Part shown: positions 7,132 through 16,156 of the stretch, one piece after another | How the letters are laid out: each line of letters opens with the position of its first letter | How positions within the stretch are numbered: position 1 is the first letter of the stretch | From: JBBAFM01 sp041655415 | Lineage (GTDB): Bacteria; Bacillota; Clostridia; Peptostreptococcales; JAAYPU01 | Reading direction: 5' to 3' | Length of the DNA: 32,646 bases | Assembly: GCA_964429195.1 (NCBI GenBank) | Contig: CAYSBC010000020.1 | Span: 1-32,646, forward strand | Notes under the pieces: model-generated | What the model was told of the DNA's origin: nothing | Databases searched by the model: none | Seen by the model: only the letters and a program-made list of their open reading frames with translations | Program-made: the position numbers and the translations under genes

Positions 7132-9752
7132 TAAATTAAGCTCCTTTTTTTCTTCATAATGAGTTTTCGTAGAGTATCCAGCGGGATACTGCCAAGTGCA
7201 AGAATTGACATGAAGCCCCAAACAGACAGAGGTAAACTGACGAGCCCGGCTATCGGACCTATTATTTGTACTAGAACAACTAATAATATCACCACAGCTA
7301 TCATAACAGCAACAAATTGTTTATTCTGGTGGATATATTCTAAAGGATTGAAACCCTCTGTTCTTGCATAAAAACCATTGAGCACAGCTGTCAGCATGAA
7401 GAATACAAGCATGGCCGATTCCTTAAAAGCTACACTAATCTCCGTACCTTTTGGGGCATAAAAGCTGATAATCGAAGGTATCAAGAGAATAGCTAAGGAA
7501 ACGATGACAATATAAGCACTTGTAACCAAGATTTGACTGGCCATATAGGTGTTGACAATATTTTCCCTTCGACTAATCGGCTTTTCTTTCATAAACCGTT
7601 TAAGAGAAGGTTCACCACCAAAGGCCAAGGCAGCCAAGGTATCCATGACTAAATTAATATAAAGAAGGCTGATGATACTGATGGGCTGTGATATGCCAAG
7701 CAGTGGTGCTATGAAGGACAAGACAACGGCAGCAATGTTAATGGTTAATTGGAATATGATAAATTTCCTAATATTTCTAAAGATAGTTCTGCCATAAAGG
7801 ATTGCTTTTTTAATCGATAAGAAATTATCATCTAAAATAGTAATTTCTCCTGCCTCTTTTGCCACATCCGTACCGGAACCCATAGCAAAACCTACATCGG
7901 ATTTTTTCAAAGCAGGCGCATCATTTACACCATCCCCTGTCATGCCTACAACAAGGTCTAATTCTTGTGCTATTCTTACTAAGCGACTTTTATCTGTAGG
8001 CAAAGCCCTTGCTACAACCCTTAAGTCGGGCAGGATTACCTTTAATTCTTCATCTGTCTTTGCGTTGAGTTCATCCGATGTTAAAGCAATGTCTTTATGC
8101 TCTTTTAACAATCCGGATTCCTTAGCTATGGCTACTGCTGTTTCTTTTCTGTCACCGGTAATCATGACGACCTGTACACCGGCGCTTTGTACATCTCGGA
8201 TAGCCTCTACAGCTTCGGCTCTTACATTATCGCGGATGCTGACAATACTTACCAGCGTCAGTTCCGCATTTGTTTCATCCATTGGCGCTATAGCTACAGC
8301 AAGAAGTCTCATGGATCGCCCTGCTTGCTCATTCATATAGGCTATTAGGATATTTTTCTCAACAAGCTTTTGAACTTTTCCGTTCTCATCCATATACATG
8401 GTACATTGATCTATTATTTTTTCCGGAGCACCTTTAATATAGGTTTTACAAGTACCGTCACAGACCAACATCGTACTGGAGAACTTTTTACTGGAATCAA
8501 AAGGATTAAATTCTTGTACATCTTTCTTGTCTATCTTTGAAACATGATTATCTCTTCTTAAATAATTCATCAAAGCCCTGTCGGTTGAATTTCCTCCAAT
8601 AACAATGCCGTCAGTATAGGTTGCGCTATTGTTGATTCCAATACCGCGAATGATTTCTACAGCAAGATCGGAATGAATTTCTTCTATGTCTGTAAAAATC
8701 CTGACATTCCCTGTTGCCATTTGAACAACAGATAATTTTCCTTCAGTAATCGTTCCTGTCTTATCAGAGAACAATAAATTTAACCCACCGGCAGTTTCTA
8801 TACCATTAAGTTTTCTTACTAAAACATTGTCCTTCATCATTTTAGCCATGTTCATGGATAATACAAGGGCAATCATCATAGGCAGGCCTTCGGGGACGGC
8901 CATAACAATAATGACAACGGCAAGGGATATAGCCTCAATTAGAAGTTGAAATAAGCCTAACCCATCGGGAAAGGGGTTACCGCTGAGGACAATGTTTTGG
9001 AACAAATAAGCTATGGCAATGACGCCAGCGCCTATGTATCCAAATTTAGAAATTTGTTTTGCCAAAATTCCCAGCTTCACTTTTAGGGGAGTGTCTCTCG
9101 TTTCATCCTGCATTTCTAAAGCAAGCTGTCCATAGATTGTTTTATCTCCTACCTTTTGAACTTCAACCAAACCTTCGCTGCTGGTAACGACCGTTCCTCT
9201 ATAGACATAATAGGGGTTAAATAAATCATTTGTATTACCCAATTCATTATCTAAAACAGCTGTTTTTGTGGCTTCTACTGACTCCCCATTAAGAGTGGAC
9301 TGATCCACCTGTATGGTTCCTTTTACAATAATACCATCCGCCGGAAGTTTATCCCCTGTTTGAAGTGAGATGATGTCACCAACGACAATATCATTGATGC
9401 CTATTTCCACAAGCTTACCATTTCTATAGACCTTAACCTTTTCTCTGGATAATTGTTCAGCTCTTAAGGCCATAGCTTTGCTTTCTTGTTTATTTTCCGA
9501 TAATACACCCACGAGATTTGCAATACAAATGGCTATAAAGATGCCAACAGCCTCAAACCACTCAGATCTACCCATAAAAACGAATATTAAATTGATGACC
9601 AATGCCACAATTAGAATGATAAGCATAGGATCCTTAAAGCCTTCCACAAATTTATGGAAAAGGGAATCTTGTTCTTTTTGTGTCAGGGAATTACTGCCAT
9701 GCTCTTGACGACTTTCATTCACCTGATAATCTGTTAAACCTTCGAAGTTCAA
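7131..9752 (-). CDS. P-type Ca2+-transporting ATPase (P2B/PMCA-like)
   Basis: The 873-residue protein has the full P-type layout: an N-terminal cation ATPase domain, an A domain with NGES (155-158, where TGES is usual), phosphorylated D330 in SDKTGTITEG, nucleotide site KGAPEK (440-445), hinge TGDGVNDAP (605-613) and about ten membrane helices. Transport residues suggest calcium: PEGLP in helix 4 (E288), N672 in helix 5 and N700/D704 in helix 6. Helix 5 has Ala where SERCA has its site-I Glu, so one Ca2+ per cycle, as in plasma-membrane Ca2+ pumps, is inferred. The start is TTG at 9752 with GGGAGG seven bases upstream. It is translationally coupled to the downstream phosphatase. Confidence 0.92.
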   Translation of the reverse strand: MNFEGLTDYQVNESRQEHGSNSLTQKEQDSLFHKFVEGFKDPMLIILIVALVINLIFVFMGRSEWFEAVGIFIAICIANLVGVLSENKQESKAMALRAEQLSREKVKVYRNGKLVEIGINDIVVGDIISLQTGDKLPADGIIVKGTIQVDQSTLNGESVEATKTAVLDNELGNTNDLFNPYYVYRGTVVTSSEGLVEVQKVGDKTIYGQLALEMQDETRDTPLKVKLGILAKQISKFGYIGAGVIAIAYLFQNIVLSGNPFPDGLGLFQLLIEAISLAVVIIVMAVPEGLPMMIALVLSMNMAKMMKDNVLVRKLNGIETAGGLNLLFSDKTGTITEGKLSVVQMATGNVRIFTDIEEIHSDLAVEIIRGIGINNSATYTDGIVIGGNSTDRALMNYLRRDNHVSKIDKKDVQEFNPFDSSKKFSSTMLVCDGTCKTYIKGAPEKIIDQCTMYMDENGKVQKLVEKNILIAYMNEQAGRSMRLLAVAIAPMDETNAELTLVSIVSIRDNVRAEAVEAIRDVQSAGVQVVMITGDRKETAVAIAKESGLLKEHKDIALTSDELNAKTDEELKVILPDLRVVARALPTDKSRLVRIAQELDLVVGMTGDGVNDAPALKKSDVGFAMGSGTDVAKEAGEITILDDNFLSIKKAILYGRTIFRNIRKFIIFQLTINIAAVVLSFIAPLLGISQPISIISLLYINLVMDTLAALAFGGEPSLKRFMKEKPISRRENIVNTYMASQILVTSAYIVIVSLAILLIPSIISFYAPKGTEISVAFKESAMLVFFMLTAVLNGFYARTEGFNPLEYIHQNKQFVAVMIAVVILLVVLVQIIGPIAGLVSLPLSVWGFMSILALGSIPLDTLRKLIMKKKRSLI

Positions 9753-10130
9753 TTTTTGTCCTCCCTGTTATTCAACACGCACACTCCTATAGCTTGCGTG
9801 AGCTTATTTTAAAATAAAGTTAGATGTCATGATTAGTATAGCTTCTTTTGACGATTATATATATTATCAATTCAAATTGTCAAATTAATATCAGCAAGAA
9901 ATACATTAAAAAAATGATGCAGTCAAACTATCTTTTAGAATACAGAAAAATTTTGACACTAAATGTAATAAAAAAAAATAGAAAAATAATTTTAAATACC
10001 ATATTTTTATACAGAATAGAACATAAAAACTAGTATAAAGATGATTTGCGCCATCAGGCTTTGATAAAAATTTTTATGTTCATCTTATATAATAGAGGAT
10101 ACTAACAAAAGCAGAAAGGGGATAAGAGGT
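9753..10130. other. AT-rich divergent intergenic region
   Basis: These 378 bases separate the minus-strand ATPase from the plus-strand NERD gene. A TATAAT (10088-10093) precedes the NERD gene with no clear -35; TTGATA at 10061 is 21 bases away, too far for a standard promoter. CACGCA and TGCGTG within 9770-9805 could form a weak stem in the ATPase leader. A 61-codon frame at 9848-10033 is low-complexity and without a ribosome binding site, so it is not called. Confidence 0.4.
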
Positions 10131-10766
10131 ATGAATAAGGAGGGAGGGTTACTTGAGAATATAATCGATAACTTTCAAATTGGAGAAATAAAAAATTATA
10201 GGATAAATCGAGAATTGAGAAGACTCGATGAATCCCGATATATAATTATTAAGGACTTCAGTCTGGATCATAAAAGAAAGAGAAATATCGATTATATTAT
10301 CTTGTCAGACCATGGCATTTTTATTATCAAAGAAAAGAGGAAAAGAGGAATTATATTTGGCTACGATAAGGATTATTTTTGGAATGAGAAGTCATTATTA
10401 GGCACACATAAATTTTTTAATCCCATAATAGAAAATTACGAAAGGATAAATGATCTGAAAAGAATTATTAATTCTGTGAAGCCCTTGTTTTATTATAACG
10501 TCATACTTTTTACCAAAAATCCTGAAATTTATGTAGAACAAACTGTTGAAAATGAAAGCAATGTTATAACAACCTTGGACAAGCTTGTAGAAATAATTGA
10601 GGACACAAATAGGTTGAATAAAAGCTATATAAATAAAAAAGATGTTTTTAATAAAATTATAGAGCATCACGAACAGGTGAGAGATGGCATGAGAGATATT
10701 ATTGGAGGGGCTGTAAAAGAAAGCGAAAATAATGTAATCCGAAATATCATTAACAGAGTCAGTTAG
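10131..10766 (+). CDS. NERD-domain protein
   Basis: The 211-residue protein carries a nuclease-related (NERD) domain at about residues 10-135. The recognisable line is NIDYIILSDHGIFIIKEKRKRG (read in two blocks: NIDYIILSDHGIF, then IIKEKRKRG), followed by a Trp and by FFNPIIENYERINDLK, corresponding to the family's hID-vvvs-GIfvIE-K-rG and NP-Q-hi-lk pattern. The canonical E-x-K nuclease position reads KEK here, so catalytic activity is uncertain. The C-terminal 70 residues are charged and helical. GGGGATAAGAGGT precedes the ATG. It is a single-gene unit with its own terminator. Cellular role is unknown. Confidence 0.75.
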   Translation: MNKEGGLLENIIDNFQIGEIKNYRINRELRRLDESRYIIIKDFSLDHKRKRNIDYIILSDHGIFIIKEKRKRGIIFGYDKDYFWNEKSLLGTHKFFNPIIENYERINDLKRIINSVKPLFYYNVILFTKNPEIYVEQTVENESNVITTLDKLVEIIEDTNRLNKSYINKKDVFNKIIEHHEQVRDGMRDIIGGAVKESENNVIRNIINRVS

Positions 10767-10785
10767 TATATATAGATAAAAGAGT

Positions 10786-10812
10786 AAATGCCGATATATA
10801 ATCGGCATTTTT
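10786..10812 (+). terminator. Terminator of NERD gene
   Basis: AAATGCCGAT / ATCGGCATTT forms a perfect 10-bp stem with a 5-base loop and continues into T residues, 20 bases after the stop. Confidence 0.9.
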
Positions 10813-10841
10813 AAATGAGTAAAACGAGAAATATATATTCG

Positions 10842-10871
10842 TTGGCATAGCTTTGTAGATTATGGTAAAAT
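10842..10871 (+). promoter_or_regulatory. Promoter of fhs
   Basis: TTGGCA (10842-10847) and TAAAAT (10866-10871) are 18 bases apart, with TGG before the -10 giving an extended -10. It lies between the NERD terminator and the fhs ribosome binding site. Confidence 0.65.
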
Positions 10872-10921
10872 TACTAATAAAACCAGTATTCCGTTTAAAA
10901 AGGTGAAGCAGGAGGATAAAA

Positions 10922-12601
10922 ATGAATTATAAATCAGATATTGAAATTGCACAAGAGGCTGAAATTGATTTAATTAATAGCGTTGCAGAGAAAATTGGAA
11001 TACCAGAAAAATATGTTGAAAATTACGGAAAATACAAAGCTAAAGTAGACTATAACTTGCTTTCGGATCTTCATCATGAAGAAAATGGGAAACTGATATT
11101 AGTAACCGCAATTAATCCCACTCCGGCAGGAGAGGGAAAGACCACAACGACAGTTGGATTAGGGGATGCTCTTACTAAGATTGGCAAAAAAACAATGGTG
11201 GCCCTTCGTGAACCATCCTTAGGTCCGGTGTTTGGTGTTAAGGGCGGGGCTGCAGGTGGTGGATTTGCCCAAGTTATTCCTATGGAGGATATTAACCTGC
11301 ATTTTACAGGGGACTTACATGCAGTAGGTACGGCTAATAATCTCATTGCTGCTATGGTAGACAATCATATACAGCAAGGTAATCTGTTAAATATTGATCC
11401 TAGGCGCATTGTTTGGAAACGAGCTATGGATATGAACGATCGCCAGCTTAGATTGATGGTCAACGGTTTGGGTGGCAAGGTCAATGGGATACCAAGAGAA
11501 GATGGATTTGAAATAACGGTTGCTTCAGAAGTGATGGCAGTCCTTTGTTTATCCAATGACTTGAATGATTTGAAGGATAAAGTTGCCAGAATGGTCGTAG
11601 CCTATTCTTATGATGGACAGCCTATCTTGGTCGAGGATATTCATGCACAAGGTGCAGTAGCAGCCCTTCTTAAGGACACACTTAAGCCTAATTTGGTTCA
11701 AACATTAGAGCATACGCCAACCTTTGTGCATGGTGGTCCTTTTGCTAATATAGCCCACGGATGCAATAGTATCATGGCCACAAAAATGGCTTTAAAGCTA
11801 GCTGATTACGTTGTTACGGAAGCTGGATTTGGTGCAGACCTAGGAGCAGAAAAATTTATCGATATCAAGTGTAGGCAAAGTGGAATCAGACCCCATGCAG
11901 TTGTCATTGTTGCAACAGTAAGGGCCTTGAAGCATCACGGAGGCTTAGCTAAGATAGATTTAGGAACTGAGAATCTGCAGGCTCTTGAAAGGGGTATACC
12001 TAATTTGTTGAAGCACGTGGAAAACATAACACAAAACTTCAAACTTCCGGCAGTTGTAGCGATTAACAAATTTCCTACTGACACCGAAAAAGAATTAGCT
12101 TTTATCGAAAACAAGTGTTTAGAATTAGGTGTTAATGTTGCCCTATCCGAAGTTTGGGAACATGGTGGCAAGGGTGGTGAAAAGCTAGCACATGAAGTGG
12201 TGAGCCTAATTGAAAAAAATGAATCGGAAGTTAAATTTACCTATGAAGATGACACGACTATAAAAGAAAAGATAGAAGCTATAGCTAAGAAGATATACGG
12301 CGCAGAGGGTATCGATTTTATAGGACAAAGCATAAAACAAATGGAGGAACTAGAAAAGTTAGGGTATGGGAGATTACCGATATGTATGGCTAAAACACAG
12401 TATTCCTTATCCGATGATCCTTCAAAGATTGGCAGACCGGAAAACTTTAGAATAACGATACGAAACCTGAAGGTTTCAGCAGGGGCTGGGTTTATAGTGG
12501 CTTTAACAGGGGATATTATGACGATGCCGGGATTACCAAAGGTTCCATCAGCTGAAAAAATAGATGTAGATAATACAGGCAAAATATCCGGACTGTTTTA
12601 G
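10922..12601 (+). CDS. fhs: Formate-tetrahydrofolate ligase
   Basis: The 559-residue enzyme makes 10-formyl-tetrahydrofolate from formate, tetrahydrofolate and ATP in the cytoplasm. It is the entry step of the methyl branch of the Wood-Ljungdahl pathway and of one-carbon metabolism in clostridia. The ATP loop PTPAGEGKTT is at about residues 66-75, followed by REPSLGPVFGVKGGAAGGG and HFTGDLHA, both hallmark blocks. Length matches the family (about 555-560). AGGAGG lies six bases before the ATG. No folD, metF or acetyl-CoA synthase genes are present here, so fhs alone does not prove acetogenesis. panB follows 84 bases later with no obvious terminator between; PanB consumes a folate one-carbon unit, so joint expression is plausible. 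Confidence 0.98.
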   Translation: MNYKSDIEIAQEAEIDLINSVAEKIGIPEKYVENYGKYKAKVDYNLLSDLHHEENGKLILVTAINPTPAGEGKTTTTVGLGDALTKIGKKTMVALREPSLGPVFGVKGGAAGGGFAQVIPMEDINLHFTGDLHAVGTANNLIAAMVDNHIQQGNLLNIDPRRIVWKRAMDMNDRQLRLMVNGLGGKVNGIPREDGFEITVASEVMAVLCLSNDLNDLKDKVARMVVAYSYDGQPILVEDIHAQGAVAALLKDTLKPNLVQTLEHTPTFVHGGPFANIAHGCNSIMATKMALKLADYVVTEAGFGADLGAEKFIDIKCRQSGIRPHAVVIVATVRALKHHGGLAKIDLGTENLQALERGIPNLLKHVENITQNFKLPAVVAINKFPTDTEKELAFIENKCLELGVNVALSEVWEHGGKGGEKLAHEVVSLIEKNESEVKFTYEDDTTIKEKIEAIAKKIYGAEGIDFIGQSIKQMEELEKLGYGRLPICMAKTQYSLSDDPSKIGRPENFRITIRNLKVSAGAGFIVALTGDIMTMPGLPKVPSAEKIDVDNTGKISGLF

Positions 12602-12685
12602 ATAACAGTGTGGTCTTTTTAAAACAGGATGTTATAATGTATTTAGAGAAGTCTTCAAAAGATATTCTAGAAAAGGAGAGAAAAA

Positions 12686-13519
12686 ATGGCCAAGATAACA
12701 ACTCAAAAAATAAAAGAGATGAAGGTACAAGGTGAAAAAATAAGCATGATTACGGCCTACGATTACCCTACTGCTTATTTAGCCGATAAAGCTGGAATAG
12801 ATATCTTATTAATAGGTGACTCTTTGAGCATGGCAGTATTAGGTGATCATACGACAGTATCTTGCACCATGGAAGAAATGATTCATCATACAAAGCCTGT
12901 GGTAAAAGGGGCTCCAAATCCTTTGATAGTGAGTGACATGCCATTTGGTTCATATAATGGTTCAAAAGAAGATGCTATCTATAATGCCACAAGATTCCTC
13001 AAGGAGGGGCGATGTGATGTAGTGAAGCTCGAAGGCGGCACAGAGATGGCTGAAACAGTGAAAGCAATTGTTGATGCGGGAATCCCTGTTATGGGGCATA
13101 TTGGCCTTACCCCTCAAACTGTATCGAAACTGGGTGGTTTTAAGGTTCAAGGTAAAGGGGAAGAAGCGGCTAGAGGCGTTCTTGAGGATGCATTGGCCAT
13201 AGAAGCAGCAGGTGCATGCTCTATTGTACTTGAATGTGTTCCTGAGCAACTGGCTAAATTGATTACCTCAAAATTATCGATACCTACTATTGGTATCGGT
13301 GGCGGTAGATACTGTGATGGGCAAGTACTTGTGTTTCATGATATGTTTGGCCTTTTCGAGAGATTCACACCTAAATTTGTAAAACAATACATGAATTTAT
13401 CAGCAGAAATTATTAGAGGGTTAGAACAGTACAAGCAAGAAGTGAAAGAAGGTAAGTTTCCTGAAGAAAAACATGCATTTGGTGGCATAGAAGAAGAAGA
13501 GCTTAAACGCTTATACTAG
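12686..13519 (+). CDS. panB: 3-methyl-2-oxobutanoate hydroxymethyltransferase
   Basis: The 277-residue enzyme transfers the methylene group of 5,10-methylene-tetrahydrofolate to 2-oxoisovalerate, giving ketopantoate, the first committed step to pantothenate and CoA. Mg2+ ligands D45 (IGDSLSM), D84 (SDMPFGSY) and E116 (KLEGG) and Lys K114 are present, as are GHIGLTPQ and GIGGGRYCDGQVLVFHD. AAAAGGAG precedes the ATG. A TATAAT at 12633-12638 may give a local promoter, but its -35 is weak. A panE-type gene follows 39 bases downstream. panC and panD are not in the window, so the rest of the pathway must be elsewhere or supplied from outside. Confidence 0.97.
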   Translation: MAKITTQKIKEMKVQGEKISMITAYDYPTAYLADKAGIDILLIGDSLSMAVLGDHTTVSCTMEEMIHHTKPVVKGAPNPLIVSDMPFGSYNGSKEDAIYNATRFLKEGRCDVVKLEGGTEMAETVKAIVDAGIPVMGHIGLTPQTVSKLGGFKVQGKGEEAARGVLEDALAIEAAGACSIVLECVPEQLAKLITSKLSIPTIGIGGGRYCDGQVLVFHDMFGLFERFTPKFVKQYMNLSAEIIRGLEQYKQEVKEGKFPEEKHAFGGIEEEELKRLY

Positions 13520-13558
13520 ATAATTAGGATTTTCAAAACATTTAAAGAGGGTGATTGC

Positions 13559-14482
13559 TTGAAAATTGCTATTATAGGGTCTGGTGCCATGGGATGTTTA
13601 TATGGTGGATTATTAGCAGAAGGCGGAAATGAAGTATACCTTATAGATATATGGAAAGAGCATGTGGATACCATTAATGAAAAGGGTTTAAATATTAAAG
13701 GTTTGACGGGAGAGCGAGTCATTTCTAATATAAAAGCCACTACAGACTCCAAAGAGATAGGAAAGGTCGAGCTGGCCTTAGTTTTTGTGAAGTCTACTTC
13801 AACGGGAGAAGCTGCAAGAGAAAACAAAGATGTAGTCGATGAAAATACAGTAGTTCTTACGCTTCAAAATGGTTTAGGGAATTTAGAGAAATTGATGCAG
13901 GTATGGGATAGTTCGGTTATTGCCGGGACGACAGCTCATGGTGCAACACTCATAGGTCCCGGTTCCATACTTCATGCAGGTCAAGGTAAGACCATCATCG
14001 GTGAAGTATCCGGATTGGCCACAAAAAGAATAGAATGGATACAGAAGGTATTTAATGATTCAAGGATTGATACCGACATTTCAGATAATGTCATGGGGCT
14101 TATATGGGATAAACTCCTAGTCAATATAGGGATAAATGCCATTACGGCTCTAACAGGTCTACGGAATGGTCAATTACTGGAACATGAAGAAACAGAATGG
14201 ATACTAGAAGAAGCTGTGAAAGAGGCTTTCCAAATTGCTCAACTAAAGGGAATAAGGCTTCATTATGAAGATCCCATTGCTCACACTAAAGATGTTTGTA
14301 GGGCTACAGCTGAAAACAAAGCATCAATGCTTCAGGATGTTATTCATAAAAGAGAAACGGAAATAAAAATGATTAATGGAGCCATAGCAGATGAGGCAGA
14401 AAAATATGGCGTAATCACTCCTGTTAATAAACTGTTAACGAATTTGATTTTAATGAAAGAGAAATTGTATGAGATAGTATAA
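13559..14482 (+). CDS. panE: 2-dehydropantoate 2-reductase (ketopantoate reductase family)
   Basis: The 307-residue NADPH-dependent reductase converts ketopantoate to pantoate. The Rossmann motif GSGAMG is at 7-12. Family catalytic residues are seen at N104 (TLQNGLGN), K185 (WDKLLVNIGIN) and E268 (TEIKMINGA). Translation starts at TTG 13559, preceded by AGAGGGTG. The gap to panB is 39 bases, so the two form a pantoate-forming operon, which supports the true ketopantoate function. Some clostridial relatives of this family reduce other 2-oxo acids, and the adjacent TRAP transporter leaves that possibility open. A long palindromic terminator follows immediately. Confidence 0.9.
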   Translation: MKIAIIGSGAMGCLYGGLLAEGGNEVYLIDIWKEHVDTINEKGLNIKGLTGERVISNIKATTDSKEIGKVELALVFVKSTSTGEAARENKDVVDENTVVLTLQNGLGNLEKLMQVWDSSVIAGTTAHGATLIGPGSILHAGQGKTIIGEVSGLATKRIEWIQKVFNDSRIDTDISDNVMGLIWDKLLVNIGINAITALTGLRNGQLLEHEETEWILEEAVKEAFQIAQLKGIRLHYEDPIAHTKDVCRATAENKASMLQDVIHKRETEIKMINGAIADEAEKYGVITPVNKLLTNLILMKEKLYEIV

Positions 14483-14525
14483 AAAATGAAAGCCTATAAA
14501 AATATTTTTATAGGCTTACATTTTT
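14483..14525. terminator. Long palindromic terminator after panE
   Basis: A perfect 28-bp palindrome (14490-14517, arms starting AAGCCTATAAAAA) is extended by AAAATG / CATTTT outside a single mismatch. It ends in TTTTT and follows the stop codon directly, so it can work in both directions. It separates the pan genes from the TRAP genes. Confidence 0.9.
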
Positions 14526-14574
14526 ACTCATTAGTTCCATGTAATTCCAATGAGAATAAGGAGGGAATAGAAAA

Positions 14575-15579
14575 ATGAAAAGATTTTTCGCTATTTTATT
14601 AGTATTTGTACTATCAATAGGTTTGCTGGCAGGTTGTGGTAATAACACTTCGGATGATACGACGGAGCCCCTTGTACTTAAATTGGGTCATGCGCTTAAT
14701 GAAGATCACCCTTATCACTTAGGAGCAGTAAAATTTAAAGAAATAGTAGAAGAAGAAACTAATGGGGAGATTCTCATTGACATATTCCCCAATAATCAGT
14801 TAGGAACCGGAGAGAGAGACTTAATCGAAGGTATGCAACTTGGAACTGTGGATTTAGTAGTATCTTCATCAGGCCCTTTAAGTGGTTTTGAAAAGAGTTT
14901 TATGTTATTTGACTTTCCTTTCTTATTTAGGGATAAAGATCATGCTAATAAAGTATTAGACGGTGAGATAGGAAGTTATGTATTGAGCCTATTAGAACCG
15001 CAAGGTATCAAAGGTTTAGCCTGGTATGAAAATGGCTTTAGACATCTGACAAACTCAAAGAGAGAAATAATGACACCGGAGGATGTTAAAGGATTAAAAA
15101 TCAGAACCATGGAAAACAAATTGCACATGTCTATATGGGAAGTTCTTGGGGCCTTACCAACACCAATGGCTTGGGGAGAGATCTTTACAGCATTACAGCA
15201 AGGAACGGTACACGGCCAGGAAAATCCAATACCTATTATTTACACGCAAAAGGTTTATGAGGCACAAGAATATCTTACTTTAACAGGTCATGTTTATTCG
15301 CCAGCCCTTATTATGATGAGCAAAGCGAAGTATGATGCCTTATCTGAAGAATACAAAGAAATTTTTATTCATGCCGCTCTTGAATCAGGAACACTACAAA
15401 GAGCAAAGATCACTGAAATGGAAGAAGAACAATTAGGGTTATTGGAAGATGCAGGGATGATAATCACACATCCTGATAAGGCTCTCTTCTTGCAAAAAAC
15501 TAAACCTGTTTATGATCAATATAAGACGGAACTGGGCCAAGATGCCGAGTATCTTGAACAAATTATAAATATGCAATAG
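14575..15579 (+). CDS. dctP: TRAP transporter substrate-binding lipoprotein (DctP family)
   Basis: The 334-residue product is an extracytoplasmic solute-binding lipoprotein of a TRAP transporter. The signal peptide ends in the lipobox LLAGC with lipidated C21, as expected for a Gram-positive anchor. The mature part has the DctP fold pattern: LGHALNEDHP, PNNQLGTGERDLIEGMQLG, and R177 in GLKIRTMENK, the position of the family's conserved carboxylate-binding Arg. The ligand is therefore probably an organic acid. AAGGAGGGA precedes the ATG. It is followed by the dctQ- and dctM-type genes, a complete tripartite system. The 62-base gap to dctQ holds a stem-loop that may set a higher dose of binding protein. 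Which acid is bound cannot be told. Confidence 0.93.
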   Translation: MKRFFAILLVFVLSIGLLAGCGNNTSDDTTEPLVLKLGHALNEDHPYHLGAVKFKEIVEEETNGEILIDIFPNNQLGTGERDLIEGMQLGTVDLVVSSSGPLSGFEKSFMLFDFPFLFRDKDHANKVLDGEIGSYVLSLLEPQGIKGLAWYENGFRHLTNSKREIMTPEDVKGLKIRTMENKLHMSIWEVLGALPTPMAWGEIFTALQQGTVHGQENPIPIIYTQKVYEAQEYLTLTGHVYSPALIMMSKAKYDALSEEYKEIFIHAALESGTLQRAKITEMEEEQLGLLEDAGMIITHPDKALFLQKTKPVYDQYKTELGQDAEYLEQIINMQ

Positions 15580-15584
15580 TCTTA

Positions 15585-15620
15585 AGCTTGCAAGCTCTGC
15601 TGTAGCCTGCAAGCTCTTTT
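15585..15620 (+). promoter_or_regulatory. Intercistronic stem-loop between dctP and dctQ
   Basis: AGCTTGCA (15585-15592) pairs with TGCAAGCT (15608-15615), followed by CTTTT. GCAAGCTCT also occurs as a direct repeat here. The short T run suggests partial termination or mRNA stabilisation, giving more DctP than membrane subunits. Confidence 0.5.
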
Positions 15621-15641
15621 AATGCAAAAGGAGTCAGGCCT

Positions 15642-16139
15642 ATGAAGAAGTTTAAAAATGCAATAGATAAAATCAATCAGTGTGTTGAATATGTCACTAT
15701 TGTACTCATTGCTGTTATGGTCATCGTAGTTTTCTTACAGGTTATTTTTAGGTTTATCATAGAAAGATCCTTAGCATGGTCTGAAGAAATGGCCAGATAT
15801 CTGCTGATATGGGTAACATTTCTCGGTGCAAGTATAGGTATGAAAAGAAAGAGTCACATAGGGGTAGAAGTAGTGGTTAATTTGTTCAGCGAAAGAATTC
15901 AAGTATTTATAAGGATAATTACAAATATGATAATGATGGTTTTCCTTGTGGCTGTTATTATATGGAGTCAAAGGCTCCTAGCTATTGTTAGCCAACAAAG
16001 ATCCCCAGCTATGGAAATATCCATGGCCATTCCTTATACAGCCATTGTAGTCAGTTCTGCTTTAATGGCCCTTTATATACTTTATAATATCTTATTAGAT
16101 ATAATTGAAATCCGAAATAAAAAGAAAGGGCTTCAATAG
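15642..16139 (+). CDS. dctQ: TRAP transporter small membrane subunit (DctQ family)
   Basis: The 165-residue protein has four hydrophobic helices at about 16-36, 50-66, 86-110 and 127-150. The block RSLAWSEEMARYLLIWVTFLG is typical of DctQ proteins (read as RSLAWSEEMAR then YLLIWVTFLG). It joins with the DctM subunit to form the Na+-driven membrane part of the transporter. AAAGGAG precedes the ATG. The DctM gene begins 17 bases after its stop, so they are cotranslated from one mRNA. Confidence 0.9.
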   Translation: MKKFKNAIDKINQCVEYVTIVLIAVMVIVVFLQVIFRFIIERSLAWSEEMARYLLIWVTFLGASIGMKRKSHIGVEVVVNLFSERIQVFIRIITNMIMMVFLVAVIIWSQRLLAIVSQQRSPAMEISMAIPYTAIVVSSALMALYILYNILLDIIEIRNKKKGLQ

Positions 16140-16156
16140 ATGAAGAGGTGAATTCT

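Noticed and set aside
7132..7221. Longer start for the inositol-monophosphatase-family gene
   Set aside because: The extension is the ATPase end in another frame; the ATG at 7131 has its own AGGAG and fits family length.
7942..8340. 132-codon plus-strand frame inside the ATPase gene
   Set aside because: It lies fully antisense to the conserved P domain and has no recognisable features; a coding shadow.
9848..10033. 61-codon plus-strand frame in the AT-rich intergenic region
   Set aside because: Low-complexity Lys/Ile/Asn composition and no ribosome binding site; typical of random AT-rich DNA.
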